Position numbers and translations under genes: made by a program | Shown here: in pieces, positions 25,021 through 32,619 of the stretch | Layout: every line of letters begins with the position of its first letter | Position numbering within the stretch: position 1 is the stretch's first letter | Assembly: GCA_002495525.1 (NCBI GenBank) | Contig: DAFS01000058.1 | Location: forward strand, 1-40,361 | Reading direction: 5' to 3' | Source of the DNA: Euryarchaeota archaeon UBA89 | GTDB lineage: Archaea; Thermoplasmatota; Poseidoniia; Poseidoniales; Thalassarchaeaceae | Length of the DNA: 40,361 nt | The notes under the pieces: model-generated | The model's input: only the letters and a program-made list of their open reading frames with translations | What the model was told of the DNA's origin: nothing | Database searches by the model: none

Positions 25021-26076
25021 TCAAAGTAGATCCTTAACTTTAGGTTTTGCTCTTGCAGCCAAGATGGTTCGGTAAAAGCAGTAAGCAAACCATCCACTTA
25101 ACAAGAATGTAAATCCTATTACAAAACTAGTGAGATCAGTTACATTTTGAGCTTCGGGATCTAAAACTGCCCTAGGAGGGAATTCTAGTACCGCATCTTC
25201 TGCCACCCATCTGACTGCAATAACAAATGAAACTAAACTAAAGAATAATTGCCTCAATGCTTGTGGATATGCCAATTCTGCTGCTAGATGCTCTGGACCA
25301 TCGTCATATTTTCTTTCAAGTATCTCTCTTTGAACAAGTGCACCAACCATTAATGCAGTTAAACTAAACCAATAAAACATACTTCCTTGTTCATAGATTT
25401 TCATTGAAAGTGCTTCTTGTCTCTTAGCTTCTTTCTCTGCATCAGTTTCCTCTAATAGGAATAGAGAGTCATAATCACCAACAGCAATTGTTCTTGTAGA
25501 CAATGTAGCATCATCTTCACCTTCCGCAATAGTTCCTGGAGGACTGATGGAAAATGCTAGTAGATTCCAATAATCTTCAGTATCTGGTATTCCACCACCA
25601 TCTACTGAGTTACCAACTAACCAGAAATTTACTGTGCCGCTGTCATTGGAAGGAGCAGTCCAAGTAACTATCCAGATACCATCCGAATCTGTATCACTGT
25701 GAGAAATATCTGCTTCAGTATCCGCAGCAATACGAATTTCTTGATCATCATTCCAAGAAAATACACCTATGGAATCAGAAGATAGTAAGAATCCTGCTTT
25801 AGAATTACCGTCTCCTCCGGAAAGTGTTAATGAATCTGCAACCTTAATTGAAAACTCATAACTCTCACCTAATTCATACATAATCGGTACACTTGTAATC
25901 ATTACAACTGCTCTCTCTGAAACCGCACCATTATTGTGGCAAGAACATCCATATTTGACTGTTGGATCTCCATCTTGATTCAGGTATGGAGGACCTCCAC
26001 TATTTCCTAAAGCAGGGATTGCAGCCATACCTATAATCAAAAGAACGACTAGGGCTTTGGAGTTAATGCTCGCCAT
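25021..26076 (-). CDS. Exported membrane protein with reeler-like (choice-of-anchor V type) domain and CxCH motif
   Basis: A 351-residue protein: signal peptide (MASINSKALVVLLIIGMAAI, cleaved about PALG|NS), then NSGGPPYLNQDGDPTVKYGC with SCHNNG, then a reeler-like beta domain (to about 185), an acidic linker with a charged helix, and three C-terminal transmembrane helices. The start of such domains in bacteria usually carries CxxCH; here it is Cys44-Ser-Cys46-His47, one residue shorter. Whether heme or another metal binds is unknown. The start at 26076 is backed by AGGTG six bases upstream; an in-frame GTG three codons earlier is the alternative. tatC follows directly. A role in the electron-transfer or envelope machinery is inferred from the motif and the ccmE gene elsewhere in the window. 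Confidence 0.75.
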   Translation of the reverse strand: MASINSKALVVLLIIGMAAIPALGNSGGPPYLNQDGDPTVKYGCSCHNNGAVSERAVVMITSVPIMYELGESYEFSIKVADSLTLSGGDGNSKAGFLLSSDSIGVFSWNDDQEIRIAADTEADISHSDTDSDGIWIVTWTAPSNDSGTVNFWLVGNSVDGGGIPDTEDYWNLLAFSISPPGTIAEGEDDATLSTRTIAVGDYDSLFLLEETDAEKEAKRQEALSMKIYEQGSMFYWFSLTALMVGALVQREILERKYDDGPEHLAAELAYPQALRQLFFSLVSFVIAVRWVAEDAVLEFPPRAVLDPEAQNVTDLTSFVIGFTFLLSGWFAYCFYRTILAARAKPKVKDLL

Positions 26077-26151
26077 ACAGTACACCTATGTTATTTCGAG
26101 TGTTGACTAACACATAACCGTTACTTTACGATGACCTTTGAATTGATGAAA

Positions 26152-27576
26152 TTACAAGTCCTTAATTGCAGAGTTTAATTCATTCATCATCTTCTTACCA
26201 TCACCGAATAGCATCATAGTTTTATCCTCATAGAAAAGATCGTTATCCACTCCTGCATAACCGACGGACAAACTTCTCTTGATTATCACAACTGTCCTTG
26301 CTTTATCAGCATCAATTATTGGCATACCAGCTAAAGGACCCTCTCCACTCCTCGCGGCGGGGTTGCAAGTATCATTTGCACCAATAACTACTGCCATATC
26401 GCATTCAGGAAACTCAGGATTAATATCTTCCATTTCGATGAGCTGATCATACGGGACATTTGCTTCTGCAAGAAGGACGTTCATGTGTCCAGGCATACGG
26501 CCTGCAACAGGGTGAATAGCATACTTGACTTCAGTTTGGAATCTTTCTTGAAGAAGATCCGCGAATTCTTTAACTTGATGCTGGCATTGACTTACTGCCA
26601 TCCCATAACCTGGAACAATAATTACTCTCTGTGCGCCATCAACCATCATTGCAACTTCTTCTGCATCAGAACCAACTTTTGTTCTAGTAAGGGTCTCTTT
26701 TTCAGTACCACCAAAGGATTTGAAAAGAACATCGGGCAGTGTTCTATTCATTGCTTTACACATTATGAAAGTCAGTATTAATCCAGATGCACCAACTAAA
26801 GAACCAGCGACGATTAGTACACTATTTCCAATGATAAATCCAGTAAATGCAGCCGCTATTCCTGAGAATGAGTTCAGTAAAGATACGACTACTGGCATGT
26901 CTGCTCCCCCGATTGGTAAAACAATAATGATACCTAAAACGCTAGAAATTAATATTATAGCAAATAATATTTCTTGATCACGTGGATCAGAAATACTGAG
27001 ATAAATCAATGCTAAAACTGCAAATGTTAATGAGACTTTTACGTAATTTAACCATGATGGCCCCCAAGTTGGTGTCCTAAACCATTTACCAAATATTTCG
27101 ATTCCGCCCTTAAGCTTGAACATTGCTAAAATAGAACCAGTAAGAGTCATCCACCCTACTAAGGCAGATAGACCTGCGGCAACCATTAGAACTTCTAATT
27201 CTAATCCCGAGGGTAGTAATAAGTCATCATTTTCAATATATTTCCATGATTCTGATAGTGCCACTAAGGCAGATGCAGCTCCACCAAATCCATTGAACAG
27301 TGCGACTAATTCTGGCATACCTGTCATTTCAACTTTGACAGCCATTATGTAACCGATTGCAGAACCTACAAGTATTCCAGAGATAATAAGTGTCCATTGT
27401 GCGCCTCCTTCTAAGTGCATATCAGCCACGGTCGTTAAGACTGCTACTAGCATACCCATTGCGCCTAATTGATTACCTGCTGGCGCCGTTCTCGGATGAC
27501 CTAGTTTTTTAAGCCCCAGAATAAACAAGGACGCTGAAATAAGATAACCGATTGATACCCATTCACTAAATATCAT
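26152..27576 (-). CDS. pntB: NAD(P) transhydrogenase subunit beta
   Basis: The 474-residue beta subunit of the proton-translocating transhydrogenase, which uses the proton gradient to move hydride from NADH to NADP+. The N-terminal part has about nine transmembrane helices (first WVSIGYLISASLFILGLKKL). The C-terminal NADP-binding domain (dIII) starts near 290 and has VPGYGMAVSQCQHQVKEFA, AGRMPGHMNVLLAEANVPYD, and VVIGANDTCNPAA. It is full length. The ATG is two bases after the pntAB stop, and a GGAGG ribosome site lies seven bases upstream inside the end of pntAB. It is third in the pntAA-pntAB-pntB operon. Confidence 0.96.
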   Translation of the reverse strand: MIFSEWVSIGYLISASLFILGLKKLGHPRTAPAGNQLGAMGMLVAVLTTVADMHLEGGAQWTLIISGILVGSAIGYIMAVKVEMTGMPELVALFNGFGGAASALVALSESWKYIENDDLLLPSGLELEVLMVAAGLSALVGWMTLTGSILAMFKLKGGIEIFGKWFRTPTWGPSWLNYVKVSLTFAVLALIYLSISDPRDQEILFAIILISSVLGIIIVLPIGGADMPVVVSLLNSFSGIAAAFTGFIIGNSVLIVAGSLVGASGLILTFIMCKAMNRTLPDVLFKSFGGTEKETLTRTKVGSDAEEVAMMVDGAQRVIIVPGYGMAVSQCQHQVKEFADLLQERFQTEVKYAIHPVAGRMPGHMNVLLAEANVPYDQLIEMEDINPEFPECDMAVVIGANDTCNPAARSGEGPLAGMPIIDADKARTVVIIKRSLSVGYAGVDNDLFYEDKTMMLFGDGKKMMNELNSAIKDL

Positions 27577-27578
27577 GA

Positions 27579-27893
27579 TTAGCCCTCCTTTCTTTTGTTT
27601 TTACCAGCTATCATATTCAACATTCGATTAGTCACAGCGAAACCGCCGATTACATTTATCATAGCTAAAACAATAGCTAAAAATGCCAATAAACCAGAAA
27701 CTAAAGTATCGCCACCATCATAAGCAACGTTAGCACCTATTAGAGCACCCACTACGCTGATTCCTGATATTGCATTTGCTCCGCTCATTAGTGGAGTATG
27801 GAGCATTGCTGGAACCTTTGTTATCAATTCGAATCCAAGAAATATTGATAGAACAAACAGGGTAATAGATCCTACGAGTAATTCAGGAGTCAT
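27579..27893 (-). CDS. pntAB: NAD(P) transhydrogenase alpha subunit, membrane part
   Basis: A 104-residue membrane protein that forms the alpha-side transmembrane helices of transhydrogenase (dII part): ELLVGSITLFVLSIFLGFEL, IGANVAYDGGDTLVSG and AIVLAMINVIGGFAVTNRML are typical, including the loop MLHTPLMSGANAISGI. In many bacteria this is fused to the NAD domain; here it is a separate gene, the three-subunit form. The start is the ATG at 27893, whose A is shared with the pntAA stop codon (TGATG); the in-frame TTG just before is less likely. A GGAGGT ribosome site is eight bases upstream. Confidence 0.94.
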   Translation of the reverse strand: MTPELLVGSITLFVLSIFLGFELITKVPAMLHTPLMSGANAISGISVVGALIGANVAYDGGDTLVSGLLAFLAIVLAMINVIGGFAVTNRMLNMIAGKNKRKEG

Positions 27894-29053
27894 CAAAGAA
27901 CACCTCCCAATCTTGTTTGTTTATCATGAATTTTTCCATCCTTACATATCAAAACTCCACCCATACCAGGCACATGGAAGTCAGAATCTTCAGGTGAACC
28001 AAATAAAACATCATCATCATCAGAAATAATTAGTTCACCCTCAACAACTATCGAGCTAATGAAAGTTGTAAGATTATTGGAAAATAGCATACTAGCAGTA
28101 TTTGCAAGAGTCCCAGGGAGATTAGATGTTCCAACAATGATTACTCCATTGTCTGTAGTAAATATTTCTCCCGGTTTTGTCAATTCACAATTACCACCTA
28201 CGTCTGCATTCATGTCCACAATCACTGTTCCTGACTTAAAGGTTGAAACTGCAGAAGATGGTATTGTTATTGGAGCAGGACGACCGAAAATTCTAGCTGT
28301 GGTCACAATAATATCTGATTCTGAGGCTACCTCACAAACAGTATCATTAACTTTCTTGATAAACTCTGGAGTCAAGGGTTTAGCGTAACCAGACTCATCC
28401 TCAAAATCATCCATACCTTCAACTTCAATGAAGCGCCCACCAACAGATTCTATTTGTTCAGCTGCAGATTTCCTGACATCAGAAGCATAAACAATTGCCC
28501 CTAATCTCTTAGCAGTAGCGATTGCCTGAAGGCCTGCTACTCCACTACCCATTATCACAACCTTGGCAGGTTTTACAGTACCAGCAGATGTTGTCATCAT
28601 TGGGATTCCGCGAGGGACATAGGAGGCACCTAATAGTACGGCCTTGTATCCTGCTAAGTTATCTTGACTTGAATTTACATCCATTGATTGAGCCCTGGAT
28701 AATCTTCTAGGAATCATATCCATTGAGAAGAGAGTAACGTTCGAATCAATACAAGATTTAATTTTTTCAGGGTGACGGAATGGATCAGCAACGCATACAA
28801 GATTCATACCTTTTCTTAACTCAGAAGATTCTAGCATTCTAATAGACATAATTATTTCACAAGAAAGTGCTTCATCTCTGGAGCAAATATTTGCACCCGC
28901 CTCTAAATAATCCGAATTAGAGTAATTTGATTTTTCTCCTGCACCTTTCTGGATAAAAACTTCCAAACCTTTTTTCATTAATTTTTTCACAGAGTTAGGG
29001 ACAATAGCAACTCTATTTTCACCTTCTGGCTCTGTCAAAACTCCTAACCTCAT
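27893..29053 (-). CDS. pntAA: NAD(P) transhydrogenase alpha subunit, NAD-binding part
   Basis: The 386-residue soluble NAD(H)-binding domain (dI) of transhydrogenase. It begins MRLGVLTEPEGENRVAIVPN, and the Rossmann motif VIMGSGVAGLQAIATAKRLG lies at about 170-190, followed by YASDVRKSAAEQIESVGGRF. The mobile loop region AKPLTPEF and the segment VIVTTARIFGRPAPITIPS are conserved. Alanine dehydrogenase is related, but the two downstream genes fix the identity. It is first in the operon. The probable promoter lies in the 117-base spacer up to the CPBP gene, where nothing else was recognised. Confidence 0.95.
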   Translation of the reverse strand: MRLGVLTEPEGENRVAIVPNSVKKLMKKGLEVFIQKGAGEKSNYSNSDYLEAGANICSRDEALSCEIIMSIRMLESSELRKGMNLVCVADPFRHPEKIKSCIDSNVTLFSMDMIPRRLSRAQSMDVNSSQDNLAGYKAVLLGASYVPRGIPMMTTSAGTVKPAKVVIMGSGVAGLQAIATAKRLGAIVYASDVRKSAAEQIESVGGRFIEVEGMDDFEDESGYAKPLTPEFIKKVNDTVCEVASESDIIVTTARIFGRPAPITIPSSAVSTFKSGTVIVDMNADVGGNCELTKPGEIFTTDNGVIIVGTSNLPGTLANTASMLFSNNLTTFISSIVVEGELIISDDDDVLFGSPEDSDFHVPGMGGVLICKDGKIHDKQTRLGGVL

Positions 29054-29170
29054 AATACCACATCTACAAATTCAAGCCTAGGCTCATTGTTGTTGAACTC
29101 ACCGAACGTAATCAGATTATTGAATGAAACGGGTGGAGGTCTTCAAAAAAGGTTTCAAAGTATGGAAAAA

Positions 29171-29854
29171 TCAGAATAAAATTGTGTATCCAATAGCAAA
29201 AACCGCTACATCACATATTGCATGTGAAAGCCAACAAATCCAAATAGAACGGAATCTGATATAAAGCCAAGACCAGATTGCTGCAGCTGATAATAGTCCG
29301 AAACAAGCGATTAATGTTTGCCACCAAATAAATCCAAATAAATGCAATGCTATCGCGTGATGAAGTGTGAACATAGCGGCTGAGAAAATTATTCCAATTG
29401 AATCACTACCGAATAATTCAGAAGATTTTATTGTAATGAACCATCTGAAAACATATTCCTCTAGAAGACTATTAATAAATATCCAATAAAACATTCCAAG
29501 GAGATACAAATTGAAACTATCTAGTCCATTAGATTGCAAGATTTCTACCATTCCATCTATGTCTAATGTTTCATTAAATAAAAACCAAGTAACTATTATT
29601 ATTAAAGACATGATTATTCCTGTGATTAGCCCAAAAAAGATTCCTTCCTTAGTTGGTAAATTTTTTGAAATAGATTTCTTTTCTACCTTCAGATACCATA
29701 CTGTAGGAACTAAAAAAATCCAAATTTTACAAGAAACAAAAAATATTTGGGAAAAAAGTTCATTATCAATTACTTCGATGCCAAAAATCACAGATGCAGA
29801 TGGAATAAAGCCAACCAATAATATGGCGATGAGGGGTTTGTCATGCAATTGCAT
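29171..29854 (-). CDS. CPBP-family intramembrane metalloprotease
   Basis: A 227-residue membrane protein with about six helices. The three family motifs are visible: LLEEYVFRWFI (EExxxR, about 130-139), MFTLHHAIALH (His, about 158-168) and WLSHAICDVAVF (HxxxD, about 208-219). Members (CAAX protease and bacteriocin-processing, formerly Abi) cleave peptides inside the membrane; the substrate here is unknown. The gene stands alone between the transhydrogenase operon, on the same strand but 117 bases downstream, and the divergent malate dehydrogenase. No bacteriocin-like small gene was seen beside it. Confidence 0.85.
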   Translation of the reverse strand: MQLHDKPLIAILLVGFIPSASVIFGIEVIDNELFSQIFFVSCKIWIFLVPTVWYLKVEKKSISKNLPTKEGIFFGLITGIIMSLIIIVTWFLFNETLDIDGMVEILQSNGLDSFNLYLLGMFYWIFINSLLEEYVFRWFITIKSSELFGSDSIGIIFSAAMFTLHHAIALHLFGFIWWQTLIACFGLLSAAAIWSWLYIRFRSIWICWLSHAICDVAVFAIGYTILF

Positions 29855-29951
29855 AATTTATCCAATCAGAATTAGCGTAATGAATATTCGCCCTGCAATT
29901 GAGTCCATCTCTCACTAAAGGCTAAGGATGAAGCACCTACGGGGTAATATT

Positions 29952-29956
29952 GAGGA
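29952..29956 (+). promoter_or_regulatory. Ribosome binding site that selects the mdh start
   Basis: GAGGA lies seven bases before the ATG at 29964 and inside the 12-codon extension that an earlier ATG (29928) would give. It favours 29964 as the real start of malate dehydrogenase. Confidence 0.55.
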
Positions 29957-29963
29957 TGACTTT

Positions 29964-30902
29964 ATGGTAAGAGAATCGAGGAAAATTGCAGTGATAGGTG
30001 CAGGTAATGTAGGCGCAACATGTGCTTTTGTAATGGCTGAAAGAAAATTAGGAGATATTGTACTTCTTGATATTTATGAAGGATTCGCTAAAGGTAAGGC
30101 TCTCGACATGAGTCAAGGCGGGCAAGTTCTAAATTATGATGGGAAAATTACGGGTACTTCGAAATATGAGGATATCGCAGATGCAGATGTAGTAGTAGTA
30201 ACATCCGGTTTCCCAAGGCAACCAGGGATGAGTCGAGAAGATTTGATAGGGAAAAATGCTGAAATAATTTCACAAGTAGGTGCTGGAATCAGAGATTTTG
30301 CACCTAATTCTGTAGTAATAATGGTCACAAACCCCCTAGATTTAATGACATATCATATGCAAAAAGTAACAGGTTTTGATTCAAATAGAGTGATCGGACA
30401 AGCAGGTATACTTGATTCGGCTAGAATGACACATTTTGTTTCACAAGCAGTTGGATGCTCAAATGAAGATGTTCAAGCTATGGTACTTGGAGGACACGGA
30501 GATACAATGGTCCCATTACCAAGATACACTACAGTTGGGGGAATTCCAATTACACAGTTATTAACTAGTGACGAAATTAATGCTATATCTGAAAGAACGG
30601 CTAGTGGAGGTGGAGAAATAGTGAAATTACTCGAAAGAGGAAGTGCTTTCTATGCACCTGGAAGTGCAGCAGCAATAATGGCAGAATCGGTCCTAAATGA
30701 TAGGAAAAGAATGTTACCATGTAGTGCACTTTTGAGTGGCCAATATGGCTTAGAAGATGTTTACATCGGTGTTCCGGTATTATTGGGGAAAAATGGTGTT
30801 GAGAATATTGTAGAATTAGAATTAGAAGAGGACGAATTAAAGAGTCTACAAAGTTCAGCTAATTTCTATAAATCACAATTAAGTAATATTCTCGGCTATT
30901 AA
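29964..30902 (+). CDS. mdh: Malate dehydrogenase (LDH-like type)
   Basis: A 312-residue NAD-dependent malate dehydrogenase of the TCA cycle. The Rossmann motif IAVIGAGNVGATCAFVMAER is near the start, and an Asp after strand two (LLDIYEGFAKG) indicates NAD. The substrate loop GFPRQPGMSREDLIGKNA has the Arg expected for malate rather than lactate. VTNPLDLMTYHM, GQAGILDSARM and the catalytic His in VLGGHGDTMVPLPRYTT follow. The start is ATG 29964, supported by GAGGA seven bases upstream; the ATG at 29928 would add 12 residues not seen in the family. A Nudix gene follows 17 bases later on the same strand. Confidence 0.95.
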   Translation: MVRESRKIAVIGAGNVGATCAFVMAERKLGDIVLLDIYEGFAKGKALDMSQGGQVLNYDGKITGTSKYEDIADADVVVVTSGFPRQPGMSREDLIGKNAEIISQVGAGIRDFAPNSVVIMVTNPLDLMTYHMQKVTGFDSNRVIGQAGILDSARMTHFVSQAVGCSNEDVQAMVLGGHGDTMVPLPRYTTVGGIPITQLLTSDEINAISERTASGGGEIVKLLERGSAFYAPGSAAAIMAESVLNDRKRMLPCSALLSGQYGLEDVYIGVPVLLGKNGVENIVELELEEDELKSLQSSANFYKSQLSNILGY

Positions 30903-30919
30903 ACTAAGAAGGCTCCAAA

Positions 30920-31675
30920 ATGAAAGAATATCTATATCTAGAACATGATGGTAAATTACTCTTAGTAGATAATGATGGTAATGGTCCAAAAAAACCCATA
31001 ATGGGAAGAATACATGATGGGGGATCATTAATTCGACTTCCAACTCTGGAAGAAGTAAAAAATATGAAAATCGAATGGAAAAAAAAGAGAGAAAACCTAA
31101 TCTATTTCGAAAATAATGAATATAGAGTGATTATCGGTGTACCGAAAATAGATTGGCCGGAAAATTGGGCATGGAAAGATTCAGTCATTAGTGATAATGC
31201 AGTTCATCCAGTTGTCAGAGAATCAGTTTATCGAACAATTCATCGGGTTGTTTCAAAGGTTGTAATTGAAAATGAACAAGGTATGATATTAATGGCTAAA
31301 GCAAGTAGGGGTTTTTTTTCCGGATGTTGGACTCTACCAGGAGGTTTTGTTGACTATGGTGAACATCCAAGAAATGCCGCCATAAGAGAAGCTAAAGAAG
31401 AATTAGGTATAGAAATTGATATCTCGGATCATTTAGGAGAGTCAGGGCAAAAGAGAAATGGAGAAGATGGAGTATTTATCCAAGAAAATATTTTTACTTC
31501 AGAAGGAATCAATTGGTTATCATTTACCTACATCATTAAGAAAGATATTATAATCGAAAATATTACACCGAAAAAGGGTGAGATTGAAGAAGCGAAATGG
31601 TTTACAAAAGAAAATGCACTTCGTAATTCAGTTAGTCTTTTTGATAAAGAAGCAATTTTATCACTCGAAAAATAA
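30920..31675 (+). CDS. Nudix hydrolase with N-terminal extension
   Basis: A 251-residue Nudix protein that hydrolyses a nucleoside diphosphate linked to another group. The Nudix box is GGFVDYGEHPRNAAIREA then KEELGI (about 140-163) and matches GX5EX7REUXEEXGU fully. Before it lie about 110 residues: a short beta-rich part (YLEHDGKLLLVDNDGNG, IMGRIHDGG) and HPVVRESVYRTIHRV leading into the domain. The N-terminal part may help choose the substrate; I cannot name it. It follows mdh by 17 bases with an AAGG ribosome site and is probably in the same transcript. The convergent tRNA-Pro gene begins 22 bases beyond its stop. Confidence 0.88.
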   Translation: MKEYLYLEHDGKLLLVDNDGNGPKKPIMGRIHDGGSLIRLPTLEEVKNMKIEWKKKRENLIYFENNEYRVIIGVPKIDWPENWAWKDSVISDNAVHPVVRESVYRTIHRVVSKVVIENEQGMILMAKASRGFFSGCWTLPGGFVDYGEHPRNAAIREAKEELGIEIDISDHLGESGQKRNGEDGVFIQENIFTSEGINWLSFTYIIKKDIIIENITPKKGEIEEAKWFTKENALRNSVSLFDKEAILSLEK

Positions 31676-31697
31676 TGTATGCCAAACATTTGTTCAG

Positions 31698-31775
31698 TGG
31701 TGGGCCTGCCTGGATTTGAACCAGAGTCTGTTCGTCCCAAACGAACAAGCATAGACCAGACTAACCCACAGGCCC
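31698..31775 (-). tRNA. tRNA-Pro (anticodon UGG)
   Basis: A full cloverleaf on the minus strand: acceptor GGGCCTG/CAGGCCC, anticodon stem GTTCG/CGAAC with loop TTTGGGA (anticodon TGG at its centre), T arm TCTGG-TTCAAAT-CCAGG, discriminator A and an encoded CCA at 31698-31700. The D stem is weak (G-U pairs), as in other archaeal tRNA-Pro. There is no intron. Confidence 0.95.
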
Positions 31776-31812
31776 TGTGAGTAATACGCCGAGAGAACTA
31801 CCTGTCAAGAAC

Positions 31813-32313
31813 TTAACTCAGCCAATTCCATGTATTTTCATTAATCCGAATTAAGAAACCTTGTACCTCAGCTTGACCTATTAGATACTCGCTAGATGAT
31901 TCAATCAAACCTTCTTCTGAAAGAAGTTTGTCTAAGGAAGACTTTGTCAAATTGCCATCAGTGTCTGTGGCTTTTTTCAAGATCGATAAACCACCTAATA
32001 TATTCTGATTATTGGCCTTACTTATTTTCGATTTAGATTCTTTTTCTTTAATTTTTAATATTAATTCATCACTTATCTCACTAGGAATATTTGCAAAGGA
32101 AATGGCTCTTGCTAATTTATCAGCATCTTCAAATCTTTCAACAACTTTGAGATTACTAGTAGAGCCACATTTAGTGCAATAATTATTTTCTGTTTTTGAA
32201 GAACCGAAAGAAAACCCGCAAGTGCATTTGATGAGATTGTATTGTAGGTTCACAAACATCTCAAAAAGTGAGAGTACAAGAGTTTTCTGATATGTACACT
32301 CACAACAATTCAT
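31813..32313 (-). CDS. Zinc-ribbon protein with DUF1922-like N-terminus and winged-helix-like C-terminus
   Basis: A predicted archaeal protein of 166 residues from the ATG at 32313. A zinc ribbon is formed by Cys30-Thr-Cys32 and Cys46-Thr-Lys-Cys49 (IKCTCGFSFGSSK, NNYCTKCGS), followed by a helix with KVVERFEDADKLARAISFA. This resembles the DUF1922 pattern. A basic linker (KEKESKSKISKANN) leads to a C-terminal part (LLSEEGLIESSSEYLIGQA, then GFLIRINENTWNWL) that looks like a winged helix. DNA or RNA binding is inferred. The start is uncertain: a later ATG at 32259 begins just before the ribbon, while 32313 adds a segment with three more Cys (MNCCECTYQ). It is divergent from a small membrane protein 24 bases away. 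Confidence 0.7.
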   Translation of the reverse strand: MNCCECTYQKTLVLSLFEMFVNLQYNLIKCTCGFSFGSSKTENNYCTKCGSTSNLKVVERFEDADKLARAISFANIPSEISDELILKIKEKESKSKISKANNQNILGGLSILKKATDTDGNLTKSSLDKLLSEEGLIESSSEYLIGQAEVQGFLIRINENTWNWLS

Positions 32314-32337
32314 CAATGAAGATGCTTGTCGCAATTC

Positions 32338-32619
32338 ATGAGTCAGACTAGGGTAACTGTTTCTTGGCTTGTATTCTCTATTCTAATTCTTATATCTGCA
32401 AAATTATTTATTGATTCAAATGGAGAATCAATTTATTCATGGGCTATTCTATTAATGATACCAATTCCATTGTCGATAATAATTTCTTTTCAATCAAATG
32501 AAAAAAAATTGCGAAATAATGATGTCAAAGATTTAATTAAAGAAAATGAGGACTTCAATGAGATGGAAAAAAGAGCTGAAGATCCTCTAGAAATAGGATT
32601 TGATATTCCAATACTCTAA
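32338..32619 (+). CDS. Small membrane protein, unknown
   Basis: A 93-residue protein not recognised by family. Two hydrophobic segments (about 5-24, TVSWLVFSILILISAKLF, and 34-51, WAILLMIPIPLSIIISF) form a likely hairpin, followed by an acidic, charged tail on the cytoplasmic side (RNNDVKDLIKENEDFNEME). The ATG at 32338 is chosen over an in-frame TTG at 32326, which would overlap the divergent gene. The stop codon abuts the fttA stop on the other strand with no spare bases. Confidence 0.65.
   Translation: MSQTRVTVSWLVFSILILISAKLFIDSNGESIYSWAILLMIPIPLSIIISFQSNEKKLRNNDVKDLIKENEDFNEMEKRAEDPLEIGFDIPIL

Noticed and set aside
27893..29053. Alanine dehydrogenase as the identity of the NAD-binding protein
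   Set aside because: The next two genes encode the transhydrogenase membrane and NADP subunits, and the gene overlaps one of them.
31528..31752. An open frame crossing the tRNA-Pro gene
   Set aside because: It overlaps a perfect tRNA cloverleaf and the antisense end of the Nudix gene.
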